A stretch of DNA of 64,000 nucleotides, taken from assembly GCA_964036195.1 (NCBI GenBank), contig OZ038450.1, positions 26,166,794 through 26,230,793 on the forward strand. Direction: 5' to 3'. The DNA is from Sphaerolaimus hirsutus (lineage: Eukaryota; Nematoda; Chromadorea; Monhysterida; Sphaerolaimidae). Shown piece by piece: positions 1 through 8,940 of the stretch. The position numbers and the translations under genes are program-made. The notes beneath the pieces are model-generated. The model saw only the letters and a list, made by a program, of their open reading frames with translations, ran no database searches and had not been told where the DNA came from. How positions within the stretch are numbered: position 1 is the stretch's first letter; each line of letters begins with the position of its first letter.

Positions 1-166
1 AGAGACATATCCAGTATTTTTTAGTGGCGGGCTGTTTGTTTACTGAGCCCGGTCAACGGGGGGAGGGGTTGGCTCTACCCCCCACCTCAAATTCTACCGA
101 CATTGTGACGGATGGCGTCATAGCACTGGTGCCATTGCCATTGGCGCCAATAATCACTGATATGTA
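1..166. other. left flank of retroelement copy A, no gene seen
   Basis: Unique-looking sequence with a G-rich then C-rich stretch near 55-90. I see no motif, splice site or convincing reading frame. It ends at the target duplication of copy A. Confidence 0.5.
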
Positions 167-170
167 TGTA
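167..170. repeat. target site duplication (TGTA), left side of copy A
   Basis: TGTA lies directly before the LTR end at 171. The same four bases follow the other LTR at 16088-16091. A 4-bp duplication fits Ty3/Gypsy-type integrases. Confidence 0.8.
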
Positions 171-557
171 TGTCAGATATTTTACGTTTTTACTAATTTT
201 ACTAGTTTCCGTTTTTACCACAAAAATACACCACTCGTCGAATTTGCCGCGGCGGAGAATTGTAAATTCCGGTCCTTTTGCGCTTTTAATTGCGTGCGTA
301 ATTAGATAAATGTTTGTTTTTATGGTACGGGGATTTTACACGCAAATCAGGAACAGCGCCAGTACCCCTTGGGGTCCTGACAAGTTCCCGAGGACGGACA
401 CGGCAACTTACCAATCCCTTTCGTAACTGCAGCCGGCGGTTTACTTTGAGTAACTGTTAATAAGCCGTAAATAAAATAAAGCCGTAATTAATAAAATTCA
501 AATTAAAATTCAAGCAGTTAGTATGCTTCAGGGGGACCAAGTTGGATTCACGGGAAC

Positions 558-563
558 TTTATT
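558..563 (-). promoter_or_regulatory. polyadenylation signal AATAAA in 3' LTR of copy A
   Basis: AATAAA on the minus strand, at the same LTR position in all four LTRs (also 14823-14828, 34360-34365 and 56715-56720). Conservation across diverged copies supports its use as the 3'-end processing signal of the element RNA. Confidence 0.55.
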
Positions 564-1515
564 TAGCAATATAATCAGAGTCAATTTCACAATAGCACAA
601 GTGAGTCGTATAGCCTCTAGTGGGTGAAAAAATGTAAAATCAGCGCGTTTTATAATCACAAAAAGTCTACCATAATAGAAATGAATACTAAATCTGAGAC
701 ACAACATTTAACCGTAATTAGAAAATTACAAGACAAAATCACTGATCACTGGAAAACCAATTAACATAGCGTACAAGGCACGGGAAAATTAATTGAATGT
801 GGTAAATAAGAAAATACAGACGTAAACTAAACCAAGCGTAAAGTAACTGTGATTAATATGACGTAATTAAAATAAAATTATCTCAGAGGTGAGTGTCATA
901 AACTGGGTTTCTATTCAGAGGTTATGGTACAATTTAGAGCAGGTGGTGTGACACGTGTTATCAACCTGCGCCCCTTTAGGTGAAAAATATTTTATAGCGC
1001 GCCTGACCAAGGCCACAGAAAGAACGCTCATTTGCGGGGGTTTGTTCAAGGTTATTGCATTGCCGGGTAAGGGTTGGAACTTCGGGCATGAACACACGCT
1101 ACAAAGACACTAGCACTTGCGAGTTCACCAATCACCCTGGGTGATGGGAATAATTAATTGGCACTGCTGTGCTCTTCACTGTAAACTGTGCTCTGCATGT
1201 GTCTTGCAGTCGCATGTCGACAATGATTGCCGTTTGCCACTTTTCCACCCATTACCTAGTCCTAAGTAAAAATGCACTTGGTCGGGGAATTTTCTGAATG
1301 TTATCTATCGGGGCGCCTAGGTGTTTAACAGAGTCGACACCTTTTAGCTTAACAGGAAACTTCAAAGCTTTTCTAACCCATTCCCAGACACTGCACCCTT
1401 TTGATCAAATATGTAAACTTGATAGAAACCTAAAAATTAACATTCGAAAGTACATATCAGAAAGTGCATTTGAAAAATGAAAATAATCACTTAATTAACT
1501 TAAAATGCGGGTAAC

Positions 1516-1794
1516 TTAATTAGCTAAAACAGGAAATGACACAATTAAAATCACACGGGAAGTAGTTACATAATTAACGGAAAAGAAAAAATACTTAATA
1601 AAATCATGGCCGCAGTAGTGCCCATTCGGGCGTACCGTCCTGGGGCTGCGGCCTTGTTGGCGGATTTGCAGTGCACAGCGAATTGCATGTTCACTGTGAC
1701 TTCCCTGTGCACCGCGGGCCGTCATTCGGTCACACACGGTCGTCCTTGAGTCATCAGAGTGTCTGCACAAAATTGTCGTTACGTTTTTATGCAT
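1516..1794 (-). CDS. small open frame in U3 of 3' LTR, function unknown
   Basis: 92 codons beginning MHKNVTTILCRHSDD, at the 5' edge of the LTR on the coding strand. The same-length frame is open in the other LTR at 15782-16060. A related, partly open frame occurs in the 5' LTR of copy B (33228-33428), sharing runs such as AQGSHSE and VRPNG. I recognise no domain. It may be a genuine small LTR-encoded protein or chance openness in U3. The region is deleted from the 3' LTR of copy B. Confidence 0.2.
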   Translation of the reverse strand: MHKNVTTILCRHSDDSRTTVCDRMTARGAQGSHSEHAIRCALQIRQQGRSPRTVRPNGHYCGHDFIKYFFFSVNYVTTSRVILIVSFPVLAN

Positions 1795-1821
1795 GATTGG
1801 CTAGCCATATTTCCACCTACA

Positions 1822-2396
1822 ATCCCACCAGCCATTAATTTTTTACCTCCGGGCTAAAAACAACATGTTCAGAAAAAGTGTTTTGCACCGTTTTCGGTTA
1901 TTCAAAAATCATGCCTTCTCTGCATTTTTCGGTGGATGGCCGTGGCAGTCACATGCCCTGGGGGTGCAAATATGGCTCGTCTTCATTCGAACTATGGCGT
2001 CAGCTTTCTGCTGTGCCAGCTTTTTGTGCTCGAAACTTCGAAATTTTGGTTCCCGCACAGGGCTCGATGTGAGAAAAAATTTTTTTCATTTATATTACAA
2101 AGACTAATTAATTAGAACTCTAATTGGGCCACTTCGCAGCATTGTGCCACTGCTGGACGGGCAGTTTGGGATCAACATTCAAGTTACCTGCTCGACCAAC
2201 GTGTCGCAGTTCGTGCGTGTGAAAATTGATCGTCAACAAGATTTCCTAATTATTTTCATGGAATATTAACAAGTATGTTTTAATCGCTCATTTTTTGTTA
2301 CAAAGTTGTCTGTTTCTCCTGATGACAAAAGTTGTGCATAAATTACTGCACCTTGAAACTTTATAATTGATTCTGACTAAAAAAAATTGTCTCGTA
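1822..2396 (-). other. 3' untranslated region and putative polypurine tract of copy A
   Basis: About 575 bases between the end of the helicase tail and the 3' LTR, alignable with 55331-55891 of copy B. No coding frame is evident on the element strand. Immediately before the LTR the minus strand reads GGCTGGTGGGAT, a weak purine-rich run in the position of a polypurine tract. A better run (CCCGGAGGTAAAAAATTAATGG on the minus strand) lies about 15 bases further away. Which one primes plus-strand DNA is unclear. Confidence 0.5.
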
Positions 2397-2720
2397 TCAA
2401 TTTTCACAATTACCATTTTCCATGTGGTGTTCTACCTGTTGCGCTGGAGCGTCCTCCGGTGGCAGCGGGATGGCCTCAACCGCGTCGTGGTGCTTGGGCG
2501 GTGGTGAGGGGGGCTCGGCCGCGTTCTGCAATGCCATGGCCGCCATGTCGTTGCTAATGGGGGAATAGTCTTCATTAGGGCGGTAAACTGGCTCAACTAC
2601 GGGCACCACCTCCTCTACCACCGGCACGACCTCCTCCCGCGCAGCCGCGGAAGAGTCAGAGCTTGAGGACGCAGTTTCTATATCAGATAGAACTTCCGCC
2701 TTCAGTTCTTCTTCAAGGGC
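2397..2720 (-). CDS. acidic C-terminal tail of the helicase protein (frame-shifted)
   Basis: About 105 codons in a different frame from the helicase body, overlapping its last few codons. It reads Ser/Glu-rich (SSSSDSSAAAREEV), then a conserved stretch with YSPISNDMAAMALQN, a proline-rich part, and ends MENGNCEN. Copy B has the same tail at 55040-55330 ending MENGNTEN, so the tail is conserved and presumably part of the protein. In copy A the link is broken by a deletion of roughly 70 bases relative to copy B, just after the GQIWGNVL motif. The function is unknown. The low-complexity acidic character suggests a flexible interaction segment. Confidence 0.6.
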   Translation of the reverse strand, partial: ALEEELKAEVLSDIETASSSSDSSAAAREEVVPVVEEVVPVVEPVYRPNEDYSPISNDMAAMALQNAAEPPSPPPKHHDAVEAIPLPPEDAPAQQVEHHMENGNCEN

Positions 2721-5700
2721 CAGAATCCCAGCACGTTTCCCCAGATTTGGCCCGATTTGTAAGAGTAAATTCGGTCGGCCATGTGCTCGACCGTCAGAAA
2801 CCGGTGGAAAAAAGTTGACCACAACATGGTCTCGGCGTTGGCCACCACTATGCGTACACATTTGGCGCGGGAGGTGGCTACGTTTCCCCGGGGCAACTCT
2901 GCTACAAATCCAACTCTACCGTACACCTTCTTGGGATCGGCATCCAGTTGGGTGGAGTCGGTTGGCGGGCTGCCGCGCACGCAGGAAATGATGACCACTT
3001 CCGCTTCACGGGCCTGAGCTTTGTCGGCGGTAATTACGCGGGTGGCCCAGTAGGCCGCGTCGTGTTCTGTATGGGCTACTAGTCGACTGATTAGGGCGCG
3101 CGCCTGCGCCGCATAAAAGCACACAATTAGCAAACTAGCGGGATCTGTGAGATCCGCCCAGGGTAGGGTGGGATCTTCCTTCACAGTGGCTACGAAATAG
3201 TCGTACAGGTGCAGGATGATGCGCAGTTCTTTCTTGTTGATAATTGACATGCCCTCTTTCGATTCGCAGCCCTGGTGGACCAGAGTCAATGACAGCATGA
3301 CGCCGTCCTCAAAGTCGCCAGGCGAGGGCAACATGGTGGCACCGTGCACTGCCGTGTCGCTGTAGGCGCGTAGCAGTCCATTGTACGCCACCACAGAGTT
3401 AGCCTGAATGAGCTGGCGATGCCCGCAGAACACTGTTTCCAAGTGAACCACGGGACATAATTGATACTGTGTGAGCCTATCAATGAGGGTGGGGTCGGGT
3501 TTTAGGACGGGCTCCACCCACTCTTGCACGCAAATCATACGCGTCAATTGCTTACTGTCTCCAAATAGAAGTAGCATGCCGTTCACTGGGAGCTGAGCCG
3601 CCTGAACCACGCTAATTACTGCAGCATCAGACGCCAAAGACGCTTCGTCAATAATTACCGCACACGCCGTCACACTTTTTATACGGGCGTCGTGGGCGGA
3701 GTCTAAAGTAACATGGATTTGACCGGGCTGCACCACTTCCAAGAACACCCGGTGCAGCCTGACCGTAGCCCTGACATTTTTAGACAGCGCCCTACGCAGC
3801 ACCTTACCCCAAAACCCCTGGTCAGCTAAACTAGCCTCTCCAGCCCGGGCGCCCGCCACACCTGCCTCGAAGTCGTCGAATGGCTGCTCGTCCCCATCTT
3901 CGGCAGTGAGAAATGGCACCTGTTCGGTCAGCTGCGCGCGTATAACGGCGTCGTCCGTGCAGTTGTTGATAATCTCGTCCACCAGCTCGTAGTCCTTCTT
4001 GGCGCCGTCGTACTTTTCCAGCGCTGCCGTCCATTCGGGGCTGAGGCGGACGATGTTGTGGCCGGTTTGCTGTGCTAGGGTGTGCAGGGTTGGTAATTGG
4101 GTTGCGGGGGTGGTGCTATAAGTAGCATCACTTTCCCACATGGGGCTCAAAACGCGCACCGGAAATGCCGCTCTTAATTTCAAAAATTCTTTGAAACCCT
4201 CCAGTTTTTGCATTTCAGAAAATGGCGTGTCAGCTATAGCGGTCCATTTCGCGCGTTCCCGCAGCAAAACTTCCAAAGCCCCAAAAATGTCCCGCTGCCC
4301 TAATTTATTCAGGTTGGTCAGGGCCCTGCGCGCTCCTTCGTCGGCCGCCGAGTTGACCGTGCACGTGATGAGCGTCAAATGGTATTTGGCGTTCGGCTGC
4401 TTGTCAGACGGCAAGTCGGAGCCCGCGCGTATCCTGGGTCTCGTGTTGTAGTAATTATAGCCGCGCGAACACACATACGCCAGTTGATTTTGTGTGGTCG
4501 TCTTCCCAGACCCGAAAGGCGAGTCACACATAATCCAAAGGGGTTTGCGCATGCGCACGGCTGTGATCACAGCTCCTAAAACTTCTACCTGTCCTTGTTG
4601 TGGCAAAAACTCACCTAATTTGGCCTGAATCATTTGTTCATTTTTTCCCCTGAATAATGATTCATACAGCTCATTAGCCTCGCGGCTAATTAGCGCCCAG
4701 TCAGTTTCATCATCCAGCAGACGCAAATTCAATAACACAGCTAATTGGATTTGCGCCTCCAGGGTGAGTACTTTTGACCCCTGGACCACTTTTGGCACCC
4801 AGCCTACCGGCGCCTTGTTTAGGGCGGCCTGGAGCGACCGCATGGTTCGGTCATAATTGGGCGAGTCGTTGGAACCGCACACCATGTACCGTCCACTCTC
4901 CAGGGTGCGAGGCAGCACTGATTGCGATGCTGTCGTGTCCAATTTCGCGCGCAGCATTGTGGTTGTTGGCTCTGACTCCACACTGGTGATTCTGACTGAC
5001 AAATTGGGGCTGCCCGCCGCTGGTTTGTCTTCGTGTGGTCGGGCCTGCACCAAACTCAACACTGACATGGGCGTCGCCTGGTTCAGTAACTGTGTCTGTG
5101 TATTTACCTCCTCCAGTAAACATATGCGCTGCTCTTCTGGTCCCTCAAAAGTGTCCGCTTGTAATTCTTCTGGGTCTGGGCGGCGCACCATAATGTCACA
5201 TGCAGTGCCCTGTGGCGTGTGCTCCCAGAACACATGTGCGCACACATCCGTTGCGCGTTTCGCCCGAAACCGCAAAAATGACTCGTTGTAGCAGTGGGCC
5301 GCTGCTAAAATACTCAATTTATACCTCAGAAATATGTCCATGCTGTCTCGGTTCTCTGTGTCTGGCTGGACGCCCGTTGTGCTGATGTCCTCGGCCGTGG
5401 CAACCTGCAGCCCGTACGCATGGCCGTAAAATTTGTCGCCAAACACGTCCAAATCATTCAGATCGTGATATTCGACGTGTGCCAGCCCCAACTGTCCAGC
5501 ACTCAAAGTTTCCACTCTGCTGTCACTCACATACTCGCGGTGCAAAATGACTAACTTTTCCGGCCCGGCATCGCCCCGCTCCGCCGCGCCCAGCGGTTCC
5601 AGATTCTTGTAATTTGACGGCGTGAAGGCCGCTCGCAGCCGCGCCGTTTTCCAGTCGCTTGTGTATGGCTGGTAGCCGGAAGTGTCGCCGCGCGTCAATG

Positions 5701-5917
5701 TACGTGCCGCTTGAGTGATGCGCCGTGTGCCCTGCGTACTCACTACCACTGGGGCGGCAACATTTAAGGGGCATTTTGTCTGATTACCCCATATCGCGAC
5801 GCCGGTGAACTCCCAGTACCGCGGGTTTTCTATTTTCTGTGCGATCGCGGTCGCCGAAAAACGCATTCCGTGGCGCACCAGGGGCAGAAACATCGAGGGG
5901 TGCTGTTTCTTGCGCAC
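2702..5917 (-). CDS. superfamily 1 (UPF1-like) helicase encoded by the retroelement
   Basis: A 1,071-codon frame between integrase and the 3' LTR. Helicase motifs run in order: Walker A SPFGSGKTTTQ (about residue 466), motif Ia with TLITCTVNSAADEGA (about 515), Walker B VIIDEAS (about 754), motif III LLFGDSKQLT (about 785), a motif IV-like QYQLCPVVHLETVF, motif V around ADKAQAREAEVVIISC, and motif VI GNVATSRAK (about 1015). This set fits SF1 enzymes of the UPF1/AAA_12 type, which unwind nucleic acid 5' to 3' using ATP. About 230 residues separate motifs Ia and II. The first 400 residues match nothing I know. Copy B has the homologue at 49594-53113, so it belongs to the element. The listed start is not the true one: homology continues upstream in another frame (5830-6299), so the N terminus is frame-shifted here. 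The last codons are also altered. Confidence 0.88.
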   Translation of the reverse strand: MRKKQHPSMFLPLVRHGMRFSATAIAQKIENPRYWEFTGVAIWGNQTKCPLNVAAPVVVSTQGTRRITQAARTLTRGDTSGYQPYTSDWKTARLRAAFTPSNYKNLEPLGAAERGDAGPEKLVILHREYVSDSRVETLSAGQLGLAHVEYHDLNDLDVFGDKFYGHAYGLQVATAEDISTTGVQPDTENRDSMDIFLRYKLSILAAAHCYNESFLRFRAKRATDVCAHVFWEHTPQGTACDIMVRRPDPEELQADTFEGPEEQRICLLEEVNTQTQLLNQATPMSVLSLVQARPHEDKPAAGSPNLSVRITSVESEPTTTMLRAKLDTTASQSVLPRTLESGRYMVCGSNDSPNYDRTMRSLQAALNKAPVGWVPKVVQGSKVLTLEAQIQLAVLLNLRLLDDETDWALISREANELYESLFRGKNEQMIQAKLGEFLPQQGQVEVLGAVITAVRMRKPLWIMCDSPFGSGKTTTQNQLAYVCSRGYNYYNTRPRIRAGSDLPSDKQPNAKYHLTLITCTVNSAADEGARRALTNLNKLGQRDIFGALEVLLRERAKWTAIADTPFSEMQKLEGFKEFLKLRAAFPVRVLSPMWESDATYSTTPATQLPTLHTLAQQTGHNIVRLSPEWTAALEKYDGAKKDYELVDEIINNCTDDAVIRAQLTEQVPFLTAEDGDEQPFDDFEAGVAGARAGEASLADQGFWGKVLRRALSKNVRATVRLHRVFLEVVQPGQIHVTLDSAHDARIKSVTACAVIIDEASLASDAAVISVVQAAQLPVNGMLLLFGDSKQLTRMICVQEWVEPVLKPDPTLIDRLTQYQLCPVVHLETVFCGHRQLIQANSVVAYNGLLRAYSDTAVHGATMLPSPGDFEDGVMLSLTLVHQGCESKEGMSIINKKELRIILHLYDYFVATVKEDPTLPWADLTDPASLLIVCFYAAQARALISRLVAHTEHDAAYWATRVITADKAQAREAEVVIISCVRGSPPTDSTQLDADPKKVYGRVGFVAELPRGNVATSRAKCVRIVVANAETMLWSTFFHRFLTVEHMADRIYSYKSGQIWGNVLGFWPLKKN

Positions 5918-6299
5918 AGATCCACCAGCTGGGTGGTCCGCTTGTCTCTAGCCGCTTTGGCCCGCTTATTTGAGTAATAGAAATACGGATATGCCTCATC
6001 CGCATTCACCCACTGCTCGTTTTCACTGAGTATCGCCATCGTTTGCTCAGAAATTCTCACATGGCATTGATACTCAACATGCCCATTGGCGCCCGTGTCA
6101 ATGTACACTTGGTCTACCCAACCTTCGAATTTCACTCTGCTGGGGTAGATTTCCGGTCCGTTCTGCATTTGCTGCGCGCGGTAAAGTTGCCGTGGAGGAA
6201 TGGTTCCGCCGCCGCAGGCACCATGCGTATTTGTTTCTTTGAGTTTGACGGGTGCTTGCGTTTGCGTTTGCGAGAGCGTTTGCGAGAGGCCGAAGCCAT
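5830..6299 (-). pseudogene. N-terminal part of the helicase protein, out of frame
   Basis: The likely start is the ATG at 6299-6297. The first codons (MASAS) are matched at the same place in copy B (49463). In copy A they lead into a very basic run (RKRSRKRKRK) resembling a nuclear localisation signal; copy B does not keep it. A frame change leads to a second segment (6168-5830) with GPEIYPS, VYIDTG and SEQTMAILSENEQW, which matches copy B at 49594-49850, then another frame change joins the main helicase frame. The domain is unknown to me. At least two indels break this region in copy A. Confidence 0.6.
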
Positions 6300-6510
6300 T
6301 ATAAATATGTCAATGTGATAAAATGATTAATTGCGAAGTTTTAATGAAAACTCGTGCGGTCCAGTTGCCCGTGGGCAAAAGGGGTGCACGAGCTTCCTAA
6401 AAACACACGCACATTTTCACACACACATCACGCTTTTTATACCTTGTGCTGGGTCGCGTAGCATGACGGCGGGGGTCGTAACGGCTAATTAATCGGGTAA
6501 TTAATCAATT
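6300..6510 (-). promoter_or_regulatory. gap between integrase and helicase with TATA-like box and splice acceptor
   Basis: About 210 non-coding bases. On the minus strand TATAAAAAG lies at 6441-6433, about 140 bases before the probable helicase ATG. A pyrimidine/GT-rich run ending TTTTTAG puts a strong splice acceptor at 6398-6397. Copy B keeps the acceptor (AG at 49348-49349), while its TATA is TAGAAAAAG (49295-49303). The helicase may therefore be made from its own transcript, either spliced from the leader, as retroviral env mRNAs are, or from an internal promoter. This is inference. Confidence 0.35.
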
Positions 6511-7734
6511 TTAGTCGTCACCGTATAATTCACTGTAAGAGGGGGGAATTAGATATTCACTGGTTGCCTTGCAACGATCTGCATGAACTACATATATTTT
6601 CCTATTAATATTGTTGAACAACGTCACTAATGGGTGGGCATAATCAATACACTCATACGGACCAATAAAGCGAGGCGCGAATTTCTTACTAGGGCCCGTC
6701 AACTGTGTAATACGCGGCGTGTATACGCGTACCGCTTGCCCGCGTTGCACATTTAATCGACGTGCACGGCGATTGGCGTAAAATTGTTCCTTTTGCTGCG
6801 CCCTTGCCAAAGCGGTGTGCGCAGCTTCGCGTGCTGTAGTCAGACGCGCGCCTAACTCATTTATAAGAGTGCGCTTATGCGGCAATGAGGGCAATGCCTC
6901 AGTGTCAGGGGGAGGCTCGATCATACGCTCCCACATGGACGCGGCAGGCTTGCCAAATAGCAACGCATAGGGGGTGGTTTGCAGAGACGGGTGTTTCGAC
7001 GTATTGTACGCATGTACAGCGGCTCCTAAATGTATGTCCCAATCGTCATGTGTACGATTTACGTAGTGGGATACTATTTCCATCAGGACACCATTCCTAC
7101 GTTCCACCATTCCATTACTCTTGGGGGTGTACGCAAAAGATGTGTGTTGGGTCGCATTCAAATATTGCAAAAGCTTGGCAAAAGTGCCCTCAGTAAAGCT
7201 AGGGGCGTTATCACTGAGTATAATAGCCGGTACGCTAAATATGGGTAAAATGTGCAATAAAAATGCGAATGATACTGTGTCTTGTTTTATGTCGGGAACG
7301 GGCACAGCAATTCCAAAACGAGTACACTGATCAACAAACACTAACACATGTCGGTTTCTGCGTTTTGTGGTTAGTAAAGGTCCTATTGCGTCTACTGCTA
7401 TCACATCACCTGGCCTTTTGGCTACCTGGCGGCACACCATTTGAGTTCGCATTGCCGCTCTGAGACCTTTCTTGGCGTTGCACGACGGGCAAGTAGCAAC
7501 CCAGCGCGTACTTTCCGGCCGCATTCCTGGGAACCACGCAAACTCCTGCAATCTTTCAAATGTTTTTATTATTCCTAAATGGCCCGCCGTGGGATGATTG
7601 TGAGCTAATTCTAATACGAATGGAACTAAATCCGACGGAATACACACTGGGTCGTATAACTGTATGCCTGGTATCTGGGACGTTCCCGCCTGGCAACGTA
7701 GTAGACCGTTGATCAATAAAATACGGCGCGGCAC
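6511..7734 (-). CDS. integrase (Ty3/Gypsy type)
   Basis: A 407-codon frame. The N-terminal zinc finger has HNHPTAGH followed by CPSC (about residues 45-90). The catalytic core has Asp in AVDAIGPL, Asp in LSDNAPSF and Glu in GMVERRNG, with 35 residues between the last two (DD35E). A GPY/F-type module (RFIGPYECIDY) follows near residue 365. It joins element DNA ends to the host target. Homology upstream continues in another frame (7740-8220) after a 1-base deletion, so the Met-like start at 7734 is an artefact of the break. The catalytic triad is intact. Copy B carries a mutated homologue at 48050-49250. It ends about 210 bases before the probable helicase start (6299). Confidence 0.92.
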   Translation of the reverse strand: MPRRILLINGLLRCQAGTSQIPGIQLYDPVCIPSDLVPFVLELAHNHPTAGHLGIIKTFERLQEFAWFPGMRPESTRWVATCPSCNAKKGLRAAMRTQMVCRQVAKRPGDVIAVDAIGPLLTTKRRNRHVLVFVDQCTRFGIAVPVPDIKQDTVSFAFLLHILPIFSVPAIILSDNAPSFTEGTFAKLLQYLNATQHTSFAYTPKSNGMVERRNGVLMEIVSHYVNRTHDDWDIHLGAAVHAYNTSKHPSLQTTPYALLFGKPAASMWERMIEPPPDTEALPSLPHKRTLINELGARLTTAREAAHTALARAQQKEQFYANRRARRLNVQRGQAVRVYTPRITQLTGPSKKFAPRFIGPYECIDYAHPLVTLFNNINRKIYVVHADRCKATSEYLIPPSYSELYGDD

Positions 7735-7739
7735 TGTAA

Positions 7740-8252
7740 AAATTATCTGCGCGACACACTTCTATAGTTGTGGCTATGTATGGTTCTTCTGCTTGTAATT
7801 GCTTCAACTTATCAACTGGAGTCATGGGAGGTAGCGCCATGATTGTACTGCGCTTGGTTACACTCGTTAAACCCGGAGCAACTTCATTTCCGGCTCCTGA
7901 ACCACCAGCCATTGTTCCAGTTCCAGGCGCTTCCGCATTCCGCTCTCGCAGCCCGGGAGGCTCCGCCTCTTTTCGCCCGCGCGTCCGGTCGCTGATTGGT
8001 CGCAGTAACTCCGCCTCCTCATTTACGTCGCCTCGCTCGCTGATTGGCTGGTACGTGTGTCTGGTACGCTGGCTTGTCGTGCGGGATAGCGATTTCACGG
8101 CACGTAACTTGTGCAAACTGCTCAAAGGCCTCATCCAGGTCCTTTTTCTCGTTGAATACCACTGGCGCGTCCTGCCTTCTAGATAATGCATCTGCTAATT
8201 CATTGCTTTTACCCCTCAAATGTTTGAACGTGATTTGGTATGGTGTAATTGC
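7740..8252 (-). pseudogene. pol segment between RNase H and integrase, broken
   Basis: Two overlapping frames (8219-8019 and 8191-7740) carry the end of RNase H (RGKSNELADALSRRQDAPVV), a hydrophilic linker (EEAELLRPISDRTRGRKEAE) and the region before the integrase zinc finger (MALPPMTPVDKLKQLQAEEP). Copy B matches at 47501-48034. One frame change near 8050 and a 1-base loss near 7720 are private to copy A. It would normally be part of the Pol polyprotein. Confidence 0.65.
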
Positions 8253-8594
8253 TCAAGCAAACTTATGTAGCATGGCGTGCGGGGTGGTCTCTAAATTGGG
8301 ATTCTTTACCCATGATATACTCTTAGCGTCGGTCCAGACTTCAAAGGGTCGTCCCGCCAGATAACAGTGCCAATTTCGTATACTTTCATAAATCGCACAC
8401 GCTTCCAATGAAATTGCTGGCCACTTGCTTTGGGTTGCACCTAACTTCCGGCTGTAAAAGGCACACGCGTGTAGTATTTTCTCGTCCTCTGCTCGTTGTG
8501 CTAACACGCCTGCAACAGCGATTTTAGAGGCATCTGTAATAATTATAAACATACGCTTGGGATCAGGAAACTGCAAACACGGGCTTCCTAACAA
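8253..8594 (-). CDS. RNase H domain of pol
   Basis: 114 codons with the Ty3/Gypsy RNase H pattern: ITDASKIAVAGVL (first catalytic Asp), SLEACAIYES (Glu) and WTDAKSISWV (Asp). It removes RNA from the RNA-DNA hybrid during reverse transcription. The frame ends at TGA where copy B reads TTG (Leu), a point nonsense private to copy A; homology resumes directly after it. A roughly 28-base deletion just upstream separates it from the RT connection. Confidence 0.85.
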   Translation of the reverse strand: MLGSPCLQFPDPKRMFIIITDASKIAVAGVLAQRAEDEKILHACAFYSRKLGATQSKWPAISLEACAIYESIRNWHCYLAGRPFEVWTDAKSISWVKNPNLETTPHAMLHKFA

Positions 8595-8932
8595 CGCTTC
8601 CTTGAGTTTATGAAAAGTTTCGATGTCAAATCCACTGGGGTGTCACTGTTGTAATTTTCCCTCGGTCCCGTACGCGTGAGATTTGACAGGGGTACGGCCA
8701 GTTCTGCGCATCTATGAATCATGCGTCTAAAAAAACCTATAGCTCCTAGAAAACCCTTAACCTCTTTTACGATAGTGGGCACCGGCCAGTCCTGAATTAT
8801 GTGCCGTTTATCATCCGGCACGCACACGCCGTCACGGCCAATCATAAATCCCAAAAAACGTACGGCTGTGACGCGTGCGAAAAAACACTTTTTTGGACTA
8901 ATTTTGAAATTATTTTTAATTAACCTTTCCAA
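8588..8932 (-). CDS. reverse transcriptase C-terminal part (thumb/connection)
   Basis: Contains ISPKKCFF, VRFLGFMIGRDG and VKGFLGAIGFFRRMI, the typical Gypsy RT motif E and thumb sequences that follow the YxDD palm. It is separated from the palm frame by a private 1-base deletion near 8945 and from RNase H by a short deletion. Copy B has the same region open through RNase H (46777-47643). Confidence 0.85.
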   Translation of the reverse strand: MERLIKNNFKISPKKCFFARVTAVRFLGFMIGRDGVCVPDDKRHIIQDWPVPTIVKEVKGFLGAIGFFRRMIHRCAELAVPLSNLTRTGPRENYNSDTPVDLTSKLFINSRKRC

Positions 8933-8940
8933 TACTTGCC

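Larger units (their letters stand above)
171..1821 (-). repeat. 3' LTR of copy A
   Basis: Direct repeat of 14431-16087, nearly identical throughout. On the plus strand it starts TGTCAGATAT and ends CCACCTACA; on the coding strand it therefore runs TGTAGGTGG to ATATCTGACA. Differences from the other LTR include a 6-bp indel near 232 and scattered substitutions. It contains an AATAAA signal and an open frame of 92 codons near its 5' end. Copy B carries diverged homologues at 33144-34739 and 55892-57093. Confidence 0.95.

Noticed and set aside
4140..5385. Plus-strand frames of 60-144 codons over the helicase gene
   Set aside because: Shadows on the opposite strand of a high-GC coding region, without domains or conservation in copy B.
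8541..8594. RNase H as an independent gene with its own Met
   Set aside because: It is an internal piece of pol isolated by private lesions; copy B shows it continuous with the RT thumb.
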